DNA of 64,000 bases from Acanthaster planci (Eukaryota; Echinodermata; Asteroidea; Valvatida; Acanthasteridae): contig NW_019091367.1 in the NCBI RefSeq assembly GCF_001949145.1, positions 2,321,358-2,385,357 of the forward strand, written 5' to 3'. The notes beneath the pieces were generated by a model that did not search any database, was not told where the DNA came from, and saw nothing but the letters and a program-made list of their open reading frames with translations. The number at the start of each line of letters is the position of its first letter. Positions within the stretch are counted from its first letter, which is position 1. Below are positions 18,178 to 30,568 of the stretch, in pieces. Both the position numbers and the translations under genes were made by a program.

Positions 18178-20705
18178 ACAGAAAAGAAACCCTCGTCTCG
18201 AACAGGTGGGTGTCCAATTAATATCACAAAGGAATGGCCCTCTGGTAATTTTTTGAGTGAAGTGAAAATGATCTTGTCTTTTCTAAAGTGCAAGTTCATA
18301 GGCCCATACCATGCCACTGACATGTACACCTTGGCCTGGATGTCTGATGTCTGGATGTCATTATCACACATGCTTGTTGAGATAGTGCCCTTTAAACATA
18401 ACGAACAGAAGCATTAAACTTTAATTAGACACTCTCTTGGTTTTCCTTAGCGACAGAGGCTTTCGGTTAAGCAATTGGCCTTAAAATATTTCCAAATGTT
18501 TTCACCCTCGGCACATGGAATGGGCCATTACATGTTGTTGCATTGTGCGATGTAATACACCTTTTTGCAGAGCGGGTCACATATATCTGATCAATCATGC
18601 CTCATTGTAGTGCATCACACAAGTATTAAATAATAAGACAATGTATGCATCAACCCCTCCCATCAGTTGGCTATGGCTAGAGATGGCACAAACACCTATA
18701 TGTATGCATCAGCCGCTATCTGGCAGCGGCAGCATATCCAATAGACTTGTGTGTAAATGGCAAGCCATTTCAGAAAGGCCCAGAATGTGCAGTTGCAGAA
18801 AGCTGAGTGCTTACTGAACATCCACATCACCTCAATACTTTGTCACCCTGTTTTAAAGTAAAAAACAGGCATAAATTTTGAGGCACCCCTACGCAGCTCC
18901 GCCCTTGTGACTGGTGAAACCTGGCGTTGACAATGGGTAGCCATGACACTGCCTGGATACAAGTAAATCACTCTCCCGACACCCCCTTTGATTCCCCTGG
19001 GTTTTTCCAGAGCTGCAGAGATCACTGACTGTGAACTTGCTCTTTTAGAGTTAACCCCTTCACTGGAGGGCAAAGGAACATTGGGTGTGTCCCCCAAATG
19101 TATAGGGCACAGCTGTGGAAGTGGTGCTGGCACCCTTGTAGGCCTACAGGTGCTGTGCCAAGCTACTGCCTGCATGAACTTGTCTAGGGTGTAATATTAT
19201 TGCAGTGTTCCGGAGAATAACTAAATTATAAAATAACTGACATGTCTGGATCTTTTTGGAGTAGGCAGCCAAACTGGCAAAGTGTCCTTGTCTTCTTTTG
19301 GTTTTCACGTATTGGATATTCCATCCTAACCCAAATCTGTGCCCCCTTCCCCATAAAAAATATGCATTTGGGTTTCTCCAACAGCTGTACACCATTTCTT
19401 CCATGTCAGTCACTCCAGATCTCTTTTTTTTTCAGGTTTGAAAACTGCATGGTAATTGACAACCCTTTTCACAAAAGGGCAGGGTATCAGAATCATAACA
19501 TGGTTGAATTTTGTTACTCAAAGTAATATGCTAATATCCTATTTCTTTCCAAAATAAAAATTGAAACAGTTCAAAAATGCACACATAAACTAAAGTTCAT
19601 GAGGTGGTTCCTGGGTACACGGTGTTGGCATGGCCCACAAGAACACATCTGTGAACCACCTTTTCCAAGGGCCAAGAGACAGGGACAGCATGCTGACTGC
19701 CATATCATTAACAAACTACACAGTACCACAAGACAAAAGCTCAAGTTGGACTGTGGTTAGAAGTAGTACACAAAAGATGTGCAGCAAGTCACTAACGGCT
19801 GAAAGTAAAGTTTCTTCCTTGTCTGAACTCCTCCTTAGCATACAGAAGCAAATTACAAGTCAGAAATACAGGCAAGGGTGCAAAAACTGTTAAGGAAAGA
19901 ACACTTAAAATGTAGAGGTGTATCCTACAAGTTTTATTTTACCACGGATCGAGGACACAACTCAAATTTCAAAAGGTAACAAAAGGTGTGTTCCTGTCCT
20001 CAGTAGCCAGTCTATTGTCCTTGGTAGTAAGTGCCTGTCATTTGTCTATGGTACTGTTTTATATTAGGAACAATAGGAAACATGTCTTCTTCTCTTTGTG
20101 CCAAAGCAAAATATAATTGGGGGTTCTGCCTCTGGAACATGAGGGTGTCATTACATCCAGGGCTAGATAATCCAATACGGTACAGTACGCACTCAGTGGC
20201 AAATCTTAAGTCATTGAACAGGAATGATGAGATTGGAGAGCAAAACATCCATGAAATAATCATCAGTGGTTTTGAGGGCCCCACACCAGTTCAGGGTCTG
20301 TGGCATATGTTTGTGTTTGACCAAAACCATCCCTTCAACTGCCCATTTCTTGTACATGTACTTTACATCAACTCAAGAACACTATAATGGTCAACTCTGG
20401 ATTTCCCAACTTTTAAAAGAGATTACTAGAAAAAAAATCCTGAAATCGGGAGACTCCTGATGAAAAAATCCTGACAAATCTCACTTTGATTTAAATACAG
20501 CAATGCAATGTGGGGGGGGGCTTGCAGTGGGTACTATCCTATTCCTGTATGGATCTGCGTCCATGGGCAACGTTCCCGCAAGGGCACGCCAAAAAATATG
20601 TGGGCTTGCAGAAATTCAGTCTATATGAAAATACCATAATATGATTTAAAAACCATACAATACTCCACCTAAGCTGCAATTTAAAAAACAAATGAAAAAA
20701 AAAGA

Positions 20706-20773
20706 TTAACCCTAAGTCCCTAGGGTGTGTGCAAAATCATATTAAAATTGGAGGATTCAGGAACGTTAGGGCT
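20706..20773. repeat. 68-bp short inverted-end repeat, copy 2
   Basis: It matches the copy at 9704-9771 across its length: CCCTAGGGTGT, AAAATC, GAGGATT and a final TTAGGG. The copies differ at scattered positions, as expected of an old dispersed family. Confidence 0.6.
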
Positions 20774-21562
20774 ATGTATCTTTCTCTAATTTCCATTTTT
20801 GGCAAAGCTCTGAAGTTCAAAGTTAGCTTAGTGTGACCATCTGCTAATGAAATTGGTAACTGAATCTAGACCACTGAAGGGCCTGTGGGAAACATTAGTG
20901 CCGGAGGCCCACAAAACACTCCATGATCCAGCCCTGGGTGTGTCGTCTTCTGTTGAGTGTCTGGGGCAAAAGGGCTCATGACAAGTTTAATCAAGATGGA
21001 ATCCCAAGGGCAAAATAGAAAGGATTCCGGGTTGTTCTTCAGCATTGTTATTAGGGAGAAGGATAAACAACAGATTATATGCGGCCTCTGTTTACACTTC
21101 CTGGATAAACCTGGAGAGCCCCTTATCTCTTCCATCTAGTGTACTAAAATGGCTGGTGTAAGTTCATGCCTTGGAAGCTTGTAGCGTGGACGCTAATTTG
21201 TACATGGAACTCACCAAAATTTCGGCACATCATGGGTGTGATGTTGAAAGATCTCGCATCGATGTTAGTGTTTGACATTAATGCTGCCCCTCCAAAATGC
21301 ATGTTTCAGCAGAACATGATACAAACTGTGGCAATGTGACCATACACAATGAGCACAGAGCTATAGGACTGTAGCTACTGGGTAGTCGTGTCCATCACAA
21401 ATTCTCATAAATCTCTGCATATCCATCACACATCCTTATCACAAATCCCTGCAAGTCCACCGAGAGTCAACCAAGTCACAAGTTGTTACTTGGACTGTGA
21501 CAAGAGCATTCCTTTGTCACCGTCCAGCCTGTTACTTGTGATTTGTCTGAATCAGGGTGTGC

Positions 21563-22148
21563 CAGTGTTGGAGTACTCGTACTCGAAATCGAGTACAACT
21601 CAAGTACCAATAAAACATACTTGGCCCGTACTCGATGATAAGTACTCCAAAAAGTACTCAGCACATATTCATAATTTTGTATTCAAACTCATCCCTAAAC
21701 TCGACAAATTGTACTTGGTTAACTTGATCCCAGTCACGCAGTACTCGAAATTTGAAATTTGTTTCGATACTAATTTTTGACCACAAATTTCACAGTGTAA
21801 GCTACACGTTAAAAGTCACGCAATATCTCAACTCTCAATCAAGTAGCTATATCTTTCCTAACCTCCAGAATGAGGAAGATCATGTTGCAAGGTGTCCGAG
21901 AGGTACCTCGTCAATAAATCAAGAATTCAAAGCAAAAGAACACTTTTGAATATACATGTATGCATACGTGTTAATTTCTTGGAATACAGGGCAAGTACCT
22001 TATGTATCACACACAACAATGCAAATTTCCACAATGTTTTAGTTTTACAATGTACTCGGATGTACTCGATTTTCTCTGTACTCGTACTTGGCACTGTGTG
22101 TACTCGGAAAACTTGGTACTCAAGTTTTGGTACTCGACATCATCACTG
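21563..22148. mobile_element. hAT-like MITE, 586 bp, with 8-bp target duplication
   Basis: The element starts CAGTGTTGGAGTACTCG and ends ...CGACATCATCACTG, giving CAGTG inverted ends. It is flanked by GGGTGTGC (21555-21562) and GGGTGTAC (22149-22156), seven of eight matching. Many GTACTCG or CGAGTAC subterminal copies cluster near both ends, as in binding-site arrays of hAT elements. No transposase is encoded. Confidence 0.75.
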
Positions 22149-22224
22149 GGGTGTACTCCATAAAGTGACAGCTCTGCTTCTAATGCAGAGTCTTCTGCAG
22201 ATGTGTGATAGTTGGCAGTCCTAT

Positions 22225-22565
22225 TGAAATAGGTTAGCATAGTAGCTCTTTCCTTTTCTTTCACCTCCGTGGCCTGGGTTCGAATCCAAGCTAAGTCCAC
22301 ATGTGGATTGTGTTTTCATTTCAGTCCATGCCTGATTCCTGGGTTTTACCCAGAATATTTCCCTGGGGTTTTTCTCCCACCTCTAAACCTGTAACTGTAT
22401 CTCGTTCTAGTCTCCTCTCTCCAGATGTGGGCCTTTTGGCGGCTGCCTGAGGAACCCCTGTATGCCTATGACTCACGCCGTAAATCTGAGGGCTTACATG
22501 TACATGGAAAGCAGTGCTGTCACTGATCACAGCTTACCATCATTAAAGATGACATCCATAAAATA
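22225..22565 (+). repeat. tRNA-derived SINE, copy 2
   Basis: The B box (GGGTTCGAATCC) is near 22277, followed by the conserved body CACATGTGGATTGTGTTTTC, GTTTTACCCAGAATATTTCC and GGGGTTTTTCTCCCACCTCT. The tail ends CATAAAATAAACAC. It lies just downstream of the hAT-like MITE. Confidence 0.7.
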
Positions 22566-25500
22566 AACACAGGAAACTGTAAGGAAAAAAAGCTGAGCAT
22601 GTCACCAACAACTTCCTTACTGCCTTGGCAGTTTCTGGTTTGGCGGTTAAACTAAGTTGAATTAGATTCATCAGAGAAGCCGTAATCCTCAAACTTTGAA
22701 CACATTACCTCATTTATTATCTTCATATCGGTCAATACTGTTTACAGAATTTTGTCATTCAAGTGATTCAAACAAAACAAAAATAATGTACATGCTAACA
22801 ACTGACTTAACATCAAATGTTTTTAAATTAATGATTCGACCAAATGTAAGTTTTTCAATTTTTTTCACTTGCGCCCACCATCATATCACCGTGATCATTC
22901 ATTCTAATCCGTACAACTCCTGTTCCCAGTAATACAGCCTTTGGTTTGCTCTGCAGATTTTCTATACAATTAATAAGAAAGCTAGTTTAGACAATATAAC
23001 ACTGAGCAGACAGCTTAGTGCAACGTGGGCCGAGTTAATCAAAACGATGCTGTGAGAACAGGCAAAACAACAAAAGCTGATACCAAGCGTATAACACATG
23101 AAACCCTTATGAACAATACAATTTTTAAAAACACAATTTGAGCTTTAAAAGTTCTAAGTCAACATTAACGTTTTACAGAAACCAACACTTGGCTTTTGAA
23201 ATTCCAGTAATTTGTTCAGATGATCATTTGTTAAAAAGGTCAAAGACACAAAGATCTTCCTTATCAAGGCATCAAACACCAGATATCCCTGTGTTTGTCT
23301 ATTATTTCCGTTTTTAAGGCCATTTTTCCCTTACAAAAGCAGCTCTCTTTTCTGTAAACTCACCACTTTCATGGAAGCAAGAATTCGGCAAACTACTTAA
23401 GGTGAACACTGATTTCAAACTTCAAAGTATTAACACTACAACAATACGGTGGGATTTCAAAGTAAGAATTTTTTCAGCCTCAGTTCTGGCAAATTCCGGC
23501 ACGTACATACACATACCTGAATATTCCTATGATGCTTTCGATTCTTCTGAATTCAGAAAGAACTACAGTACTTAAAACTTTCAGTGAAAAAAAGACAAAG
23601 AAGTATCACTTAAAAATTAAGTCCAAACTGTACTTTCAACTTCCATGTACATGTACCAATAACATACCAATCAAGCAATGAATTTCACGGACCCAAGATT
23701 TGCCAGACCAGCAAGTTAACCCTGTTCAGCTCTGATTTCCAATGGGGTAGTTGTAAGTGTATAATTTTGGGGCCTAATATTTTTTCATGTCCCTGTCACA
23801 TTTAACGAATGATTGTGCACAAACCCAGTCTTTAATTTCTAAGTGTGATTAAGTAACACAAAGTACCTGCCAAACAAATAAGTGTGGTTTAAAGTCAATT
23901 TCAATGACATTCTTTAGGTCAAGTTCCACAGGTCAGGTGTAACGGGGACACCAAAGCAGCCCTGAGAGAGTGACACCGAACATAACAGAACATTCCATGA
24001 CATTTACTGTGCATTAAGGCCACAACTGTGTGCATGTACACGTCCATCTAATTACATCCAATCAAATTTTAACCTGCACCACCAGGCGCACTTGACTGGT
24101 AGCCCAAAACATCAGCTGTTAGTGCCTCGGGCTAAATACCCCTTTCTCCAAAAAAGTAAGACTTTCCTAAAAATAATTTCCAGAAATGACCAGCACAGAA
24201 TCCCTACCCTGAATAACCAACAGGTACATTTTTACCTCCAGGGCGGGTGAACCTTTGACGTGGCCCCTTGTGCCTGTCACAATTTGGGTGTTTTGGAAGG
24301 CACAAACCTCCATCCTCCAAAACATAGTTGGGAGGGTCACCAAGGATCCCTGCAGGGAGTGAAGAGCGGGTTCTGTGTGTATGAAGATGAACACCTGTGA
24401 CATGCTTCCCTTCCCTTGTTCCCTTGGAAACATGTCAATTTTGTGTTGGCCTTTCCACTTAAAGCAGCCTTGGGGCTTTACTTAATTTTCAAACTGCCAA
24501 ACTGAGTCTGGGTGGGTATTCATGATGTCACTTCCCATGAAGGTTTACATCTGATTTGAACCCCTCCCTGTTCACAAATCTTTAGTATCTGTACACTTAT
24601 GGTCAAAAGTTTACATATACACCTGGGTCGAGTTCAGGCGTCCTGCGGGTTTCTTGTTCTCGCACTTGAATGGCAGGAACATGACTCAAGAACACTGTTC
24701 TCGGAACAAGATCACACACCACCTCCTCATCAGGGTTTCACAGGAACACACGGAAAAACTCGTAGGATTTTGATTTTTGACCAGCTGCAAAAAACAGCAA
24801 GATGGCTTACAATGCCAGAGACAATGGGAAGTTTTGCAAAATTACTATTAATAAGTTTCGATAAGTCAGAACTGAATCTTTATTTTTAAATAGAAAAGAA
24901 TTCAGCCCAATATCTAAACATTAACTCTCGAAGAATGTAAATGGACATCGCCATGATAATAATGCATGTTGCTTGCCACTAACTATACCAGCGACAACCG
25001 GCTGTGCATTAGTGCCATTTGAGGGGCCGACCCATGAACAATAAATCGAGCTCCTTGTGAACATACCAGAACAAGCCGCCTGAACTCAGCCTTGGAGTGT
25101 ATAAGTGTGCGATTTCAAGTTGTAAGACTTTTTAATCTATTCCTGGCAACTATTTCTCTTCTATCCGCTCGGAGTGGGATCAAAAGAGGGCGTGTTTTAA
25201 ATGAAATTAACCGTCCATTGGTGGGAACTCACAGCTTCAGCATGCAAGTTGGTGCACATTTGACACAGGGCACGCAAGAACCCGGTTGGAAAACTTCGTA
25301 CCAGTCTGTCTTTTTCTTGCCAGTGAGGGTGCACTTCAACTCGGGACAGACAGCAGATCAATCCCAAACATCCACGATACCCATACTTACAAACAACGTG
25401 TTATGGGTTCATATGAGCAAATATATGTGCTGACAGATCAGCTACAGAAAAAGAATGGTTTACCAAGAAATGACTGCAGTCTTAAACATTGGAATTTAAC

Positions 25501-28500
25501 ATTTACTCCAACTACATGTACATCTATGTATTTTAACTTCTGAATGCAACTTTACATGAATGACCTCAAGGATACCCGAATGGACAAACCACAGGTCCAA
25601 GGTTCGAATCTCGCATTAAACAAGTTATGTTTCATGTACTACAAGATCAACTAGAAAGTATCCAAGGTTATTTTGTGAGTGATTTCTGATACAACTTAAC
25701 ACCTATTCTGATGGAAGACTTCGAGATGCCAGTGGCAGCAGGCACACCGGTCCTTTCACAGTATAGTGCATGCTCAGAACTTGGCACACATGCTCCACTC
25801 AACACCCTCAGAACTCGTAAACAGGACTGGTACACTTGCCGCCATTAAGCGTCTAAACGTCTCCCATTTGGAACCCAACAATAAATTATTAAAATCGGAC
25901 CATTCCATTTTGTTCTCTAGGAAAAATTAACCCTCCTACCTGTCACACAATTCAGATCAAAGCTGTTTGTAGCACAACTTTTAATTGCAGTGTTTGACCC
26001 TATATGCTTGCATGCGAAGACAGGTGAGCAAAGTGTAAAAAAAAAACAGAACTGGGCAGAGGTCAAAGGGGGGGTGCGGTATTAGAAAAGGGATTTTTAC
26101 CACACTGTTTGATGCAGTTCAGTAGGGCACAGCCTTGACAATTTATGACTTCTTTAACAGGTATCAACAACTTAAAACATGAGAAAACAATGCGTAAAAA
26201 CAGTTCTTATCTATTTGAGTCTGATGCTAAAAATGTGACAGGTGCCAATTTGTTCAGTTTCAATCTCAGTCTATGATTTTTCTATTTCTGCAGTTCAAAA
26301 CTTGAGTTAAAAGACGATATCATAGAACAGAGATTACCAAAAAAAACCCAACAAATTTGAAATAAAAAAAACACGAACAACTCACTTTATTAGTTTTTCA
26401 ACATCTTTTACCAGCATGGCTAGCACCCTGCCTAGTTCCATCTCCGTTTGCCAGAAAGCCGCAGGAATGACCACTGAAAGTGCCACTAAAATGCCCATAT
26501 TTTTTCAAACCCCAAAGGGAACGATCTGGGGAGGGAATGGCTTCACCCTTGACTGACCTCTGCCCATGATATTCGGGTCAGTGGAAGTGAAACATTTACA
26601 CCCTTCATCAAGGTGAGAAGATGAAATAACAGGAGCAGTGTCAAATGGAAGGGCAAGAAATGCCACTGTTCATAAAAAAAACTTTCCAGACATAGCTTTA
26701 TCTCCTCACTCCATTTACAATGTAACTATCTTCCAGTTGACTATTTGCATGTACGCATAGTGCTCTTATCATGAAATAGTTGTCACGGTGAAATATCTCT
26801 GATTTATCTAGACTCACAACAGACACATTAAGGAAAAAAAGCTGAAATAAATTTTAATAAGCACAGAGGGGAAAAAACAGCCGCTAAAAACTCTGCGGTG
26901 TCACAACAGATATCTTCCCAGACAGATAAAATGCCATTCCAAAAACCAATCTTTAGTAAGGGAGTACATCGGGATGCCTGTAATCTGTCTGACTTTGTCT
27001 GAGTGCAGAAGGCGAGGAGGACAGATATTGAAAAGTGACAAAAAACATACCGGTAGTCTTGTCACACACAGTCTCAGCACGGTTTTGGCCCTGGGTGTTT
27101 TTTTGTTAAGCACCATTTTGATATTCTCTTTTTGTGTGACAAACGTGTGCGTACACTGTACATGAAAAAAGAACAACTTGACATTTTGCACACTTTGTTC
27201 AGTGCCAGGCTTGACATACCAATAGGTACTGGCGTGCCAGTCAGGTTCTTCTCCAGAGCCTTGGAAAAAGAAGACCAGAGAAGCCTCCGTATACATGTAC
27301 ATGTGCCTTGTTCAAGGCTTGAAATTATCCCAACATATTTAAACGAAAGCCTGAAATCAGGGTTTTGCCTGAAGACTGGTATTCCTGGTTTGTACTTTTC
27401 ATTGCTGACCAGAGCCCTGAGTGTGGAATAGGGGTCTGACCACCAAGAAAAGAAAAACATGCCAGGGAGTTTAACTTCCATGTAGGACACCTCTATCGGG
27501 GGACAGGGACCTCCCAATTATTTATGACAACTGCTTAAATGAACTCTTTGGTGCTGTGGAACTTTTGCATTTGGGGCAAGATTACGGTACAAAAGGCTAC
27601 TACGGATCATTTGCCTCCTAACAAAAGAAACAGCAGAATGCTTTCAAATGTTCTGCTTCAAAAAAAGACAAAGAACCTGTTGATTAATAAACAGAAGCCC
27701 TCTAACTGGTCCAAGCAAATAACATGCATTGCTCCCTTAGGAAAGATGACCAAAAACACACACACACATACTGGTACCTTGACCTTTTCTAAGTAGGCTA
27801 ATATATGACCCAATAATAAATACACCTCAAATGCAATGCAGGAACAGTGCAAAATAAACCAAACTACCTCTAGCCAACAATTTCTTGGAATGTACTGGCT
27901 GAGCTACCGTATGTGAGTAAAATCAAACGTACCTCCCACTGGTTCAATTCTTTCTAAATCAAGGAAATACAAACACATTCATTTTTGAGCCGATGGTTTT
28001 CTGCTCCAACCGATGACTGGACGGAATAGATGGAACTTGCTCAATGTCGCGAGATGCGTACCGCATGAACAACACTGATGTCACACATCTCCCACAAACC
28101 TCTCTAACATCTGCCTTAGTCTCACTGTTCATATAGGGTAATAATGGAGAGAATGCTCTCTTAGCCTATCCGTAGGCTACAGCTTTCCAAGGCAGCAAGC
28201 TGCTAGCAAAACCCCCAACTTAAGAAACAAACAGCAGATTGGGTTAAATAGGCTGACAACAGGTTCAACTAACCCACTGGCAGCAAATGGCTTGAGGGCT
28301 AAACACAAAGCGGCGCAAGGAATCGTTTGCAATGTTCGTCCTTTCCCAATCTTATCTGCATTTTTACAGACACTGATGGATCTGCATACTAAAATGAATG
28401 CAGTGGCATGACAAGTCTGTCCGGTCATTTTTGGTTGATCCGGTCACTTGAAAGGTGACATGTACATGTACGTGTATATTTTAATAAGCACATCGCATCC

Positions 28501-29927
28501 TCAGAGAAACATACAAATTGACATGTTAGAAACAAAAAATCATCGATTCTATGTGTTCATGTACATTACGGCAAAACTGGCAAATTTCTACAGTACTGTT
28601 TAACTATTCGTTCAAAACAAGAATTCAGAAAGTGCACTTCTCTGGGTAAATAAATGACAGATCTGTGCACATTAAATATGGAATGGTGCATACTGTACTG
28701 AACACGCATTAAAGTACTATGTGCATATTGTAAATATCCACGGTACAAAAAAACTGAATGAAACCAGTGCATTTGGTTAAGTTAGCCTAAATTCCTAAAA
28801 GCAGAAATACACGCTGAATTAGCAGAAATTCCAACCATTTTAATACAGGTCATGTATTTGCACCTGTAGCTCAATAACTCTGAATCAAACGCACTGTACA
28901 ATTATAATGGTAAAACGGAAAATTGCAAAACGGCAAACAATGGCAGAAGAGCGGCAAGACTTCTGTGAAACTGAACTTCCAAAAAAAAAAAAAAACACTC
29001 GCTACATTTTTAGTCAAGAACAAGAAAATCCTAAAATTTGAGAGAGCATTCTATCAAAGTCCAATGGAATGGCTTTTCTAGGGACTGCATGTAATTTGTT
29101 GTTCTTTTGGAACAAGAGTAGGAGATGAGAAATGCACACAATCCCAATTTACAGTTTCATGATCACCAAAAAAGGACAAAACTTAGGGAATGCCTTTGGT
29201 TTTCTTTGGTCATTTATACTTTAGTATTATAGTACATGGACAGAATTCTGAAACGGGGAAGCATCGTGCAGCTACAATGACAGTCTTTTTCACAAACCCC
29301 AAAACAATTTCAGCCATTTCAATCGGTCACGGACCTGCAGCTGGGAGACAGGCCCACACGGCGGCAAATTCTATGCTCCTACTATGGACAGTGGCAGGTC
29401 GGCTGAGACAAAGGGGGAAGAGCTTGCAGGATGCTGTACATGCCTACAAGAGCTTCAGGCCCTGGAGAGTCAGCGCCCCTACACTAATGAGAAACAAACT
29501 GTGTGAAAAAACATACAAAGAAAGAGGGGCAAGTCTGGAGGTTGTACAAATTTCCTAATCATTGGAGGGTCACGGCTGCACTCCCGGAATCTCACCATTA
29601 GACGCCCCTCCATTAACACTGACCACACCCTTTTGTGTCACAATTTAAATGTCGTCATCCAGTTTGGGCCATAAAAGCTACCCACCAGCAGGAGAAAGTA
29701 CTTTGTTAATTCAAAACTTGTTCAATAAAAAGTTTCACAAATGAAAATTGTGAGTTACAACTTAACAAGTACTTTTGGTAAATGTGTGTACCAGGAAGGA
29801 AAACTGTGACAAGTACGTTAAAGAAAACAGCAAGAACAAGCAGGAGCTGATCTACAGAAGTCTGGCAAGTATAAAAACTACTTTCCCTTTCTGGGATAGG
29901 TTTAGAGAATGCAAAGTAAAAAATGAC

Positions 29928-29933
29928 TTTATT
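29928..29933 (-). terminator. Candidate poly(A) signal of the mucin gene
   Basis: AATAAA on the minus strand lies about 225 bp after the mucin stop. Other candidates lie farther on, so the 3' UTR may be longer. Confidence 0.4.
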
Positions 29934-30157
29934 CCATTCCAACAGTCCATGTGCTGAAGGAGAAATGCAGAGAGTAGGACCTGAGAGTGAAATTCCAAGC
30001 CAACGCTTGCCCATCCCGGGAAGCTGGTGGCCAGTCAAAGGCCAAAACTTGCAAAACAAACTGGTTTACACAGAACAGAGTTAACTGTCCATACAGTGGC
30101 TTTAAATTTTACAGATTGAAGGGCAAACCTGGAGATTTCAAGGCGCCCGGGTCGGGC

Positions 30158-30568
30158 CTAGAGGTGCGTGTCCTCTACCTCGCAGTTAGCCAGGTCCTCG
30201 GGGCTGAAGCTGTTGTAGGGCACGATGTCCCCATCCTCTGGGTCCGTCTTGAAGCTCAACAGGTGGGCGCCGTTGCCGTTAATCGCCGCCGTCTTGTCCC
30301 CAGCCTCCGTCATCAGCGCTGGGTTGTCAAGCCCCACCTCAAGGTCCGGGTTGACATGGTGGGTGATGTACTCGCCACTGCGACCCCGCTTGCGGTCGCA
30401 CACCAGGTAGATGAAGCCTGCTACGATGATGACCAGGCTGAGGCAGCCGATGGCGATCAGCCCAATGAAGAGAGCCCGGCTGCCAAAAATGCTCACACCG
30501 GTCTGCGTGTCCTGCAGCAGTATGGCTGAGGATATACCTGGGTAGACCTTGATGTCATTTACTTTCAA
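30158..30568 (-). CDS. Mucin gene exon 5: last SEA-like strand, membrane helix, cytoplasmic tail
   Basis: The acceptor CATTTTTACAG precedes 30568 and TAG stops at 30158-30160. The peptide opens LKVNDIKVYPG, then about 24 extracellular residues, a hydrophobic helix of about 24 residues, and the stop-transfer signal DRKRGR. The tail has Tyr in GEYI and PYNSF (a YxxPhi-like endocytic motif), DNPALM, an acidic stretch, and the C-terminal THL, a class I PDZ ligand pattern. Confidence 0.85.
   Translation of the reverse strand: MKVNDIKVYPGISSAILLQDTQTGVSIFGSRALFIGLIAIGCLSLVIIVAGFIYLVCDRKRGRSGEYITHHVNPDLEVGLDNPALMTEAGDKTAAINGNGAHLLSFKTDPEDGDIVPYNSFSPEDLANCEVEDTHL

Larger units (their letters stand above)
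13231..30157. other. Gene-poor interval between convergent genes
   Basis: No exon of a recognisable protein was found on either strand. The interval holds SINEs, MITEs and simple repeats listed separately. The part next to 30157 is probably the 3' UTR of the mucin gene. A 19045-19070 stretch carries a single TTAACCCCTTCACTGG end like the piggyBac-like elements but with no partner found. Confidence 0.55.

Noticed and set aside
25572-25625. tRNA or SINE from GGTTCGAATCTC
   Set aside because: Only a B-box-like sequence is visible; no A box lies at the right distance and no SINE body follows.
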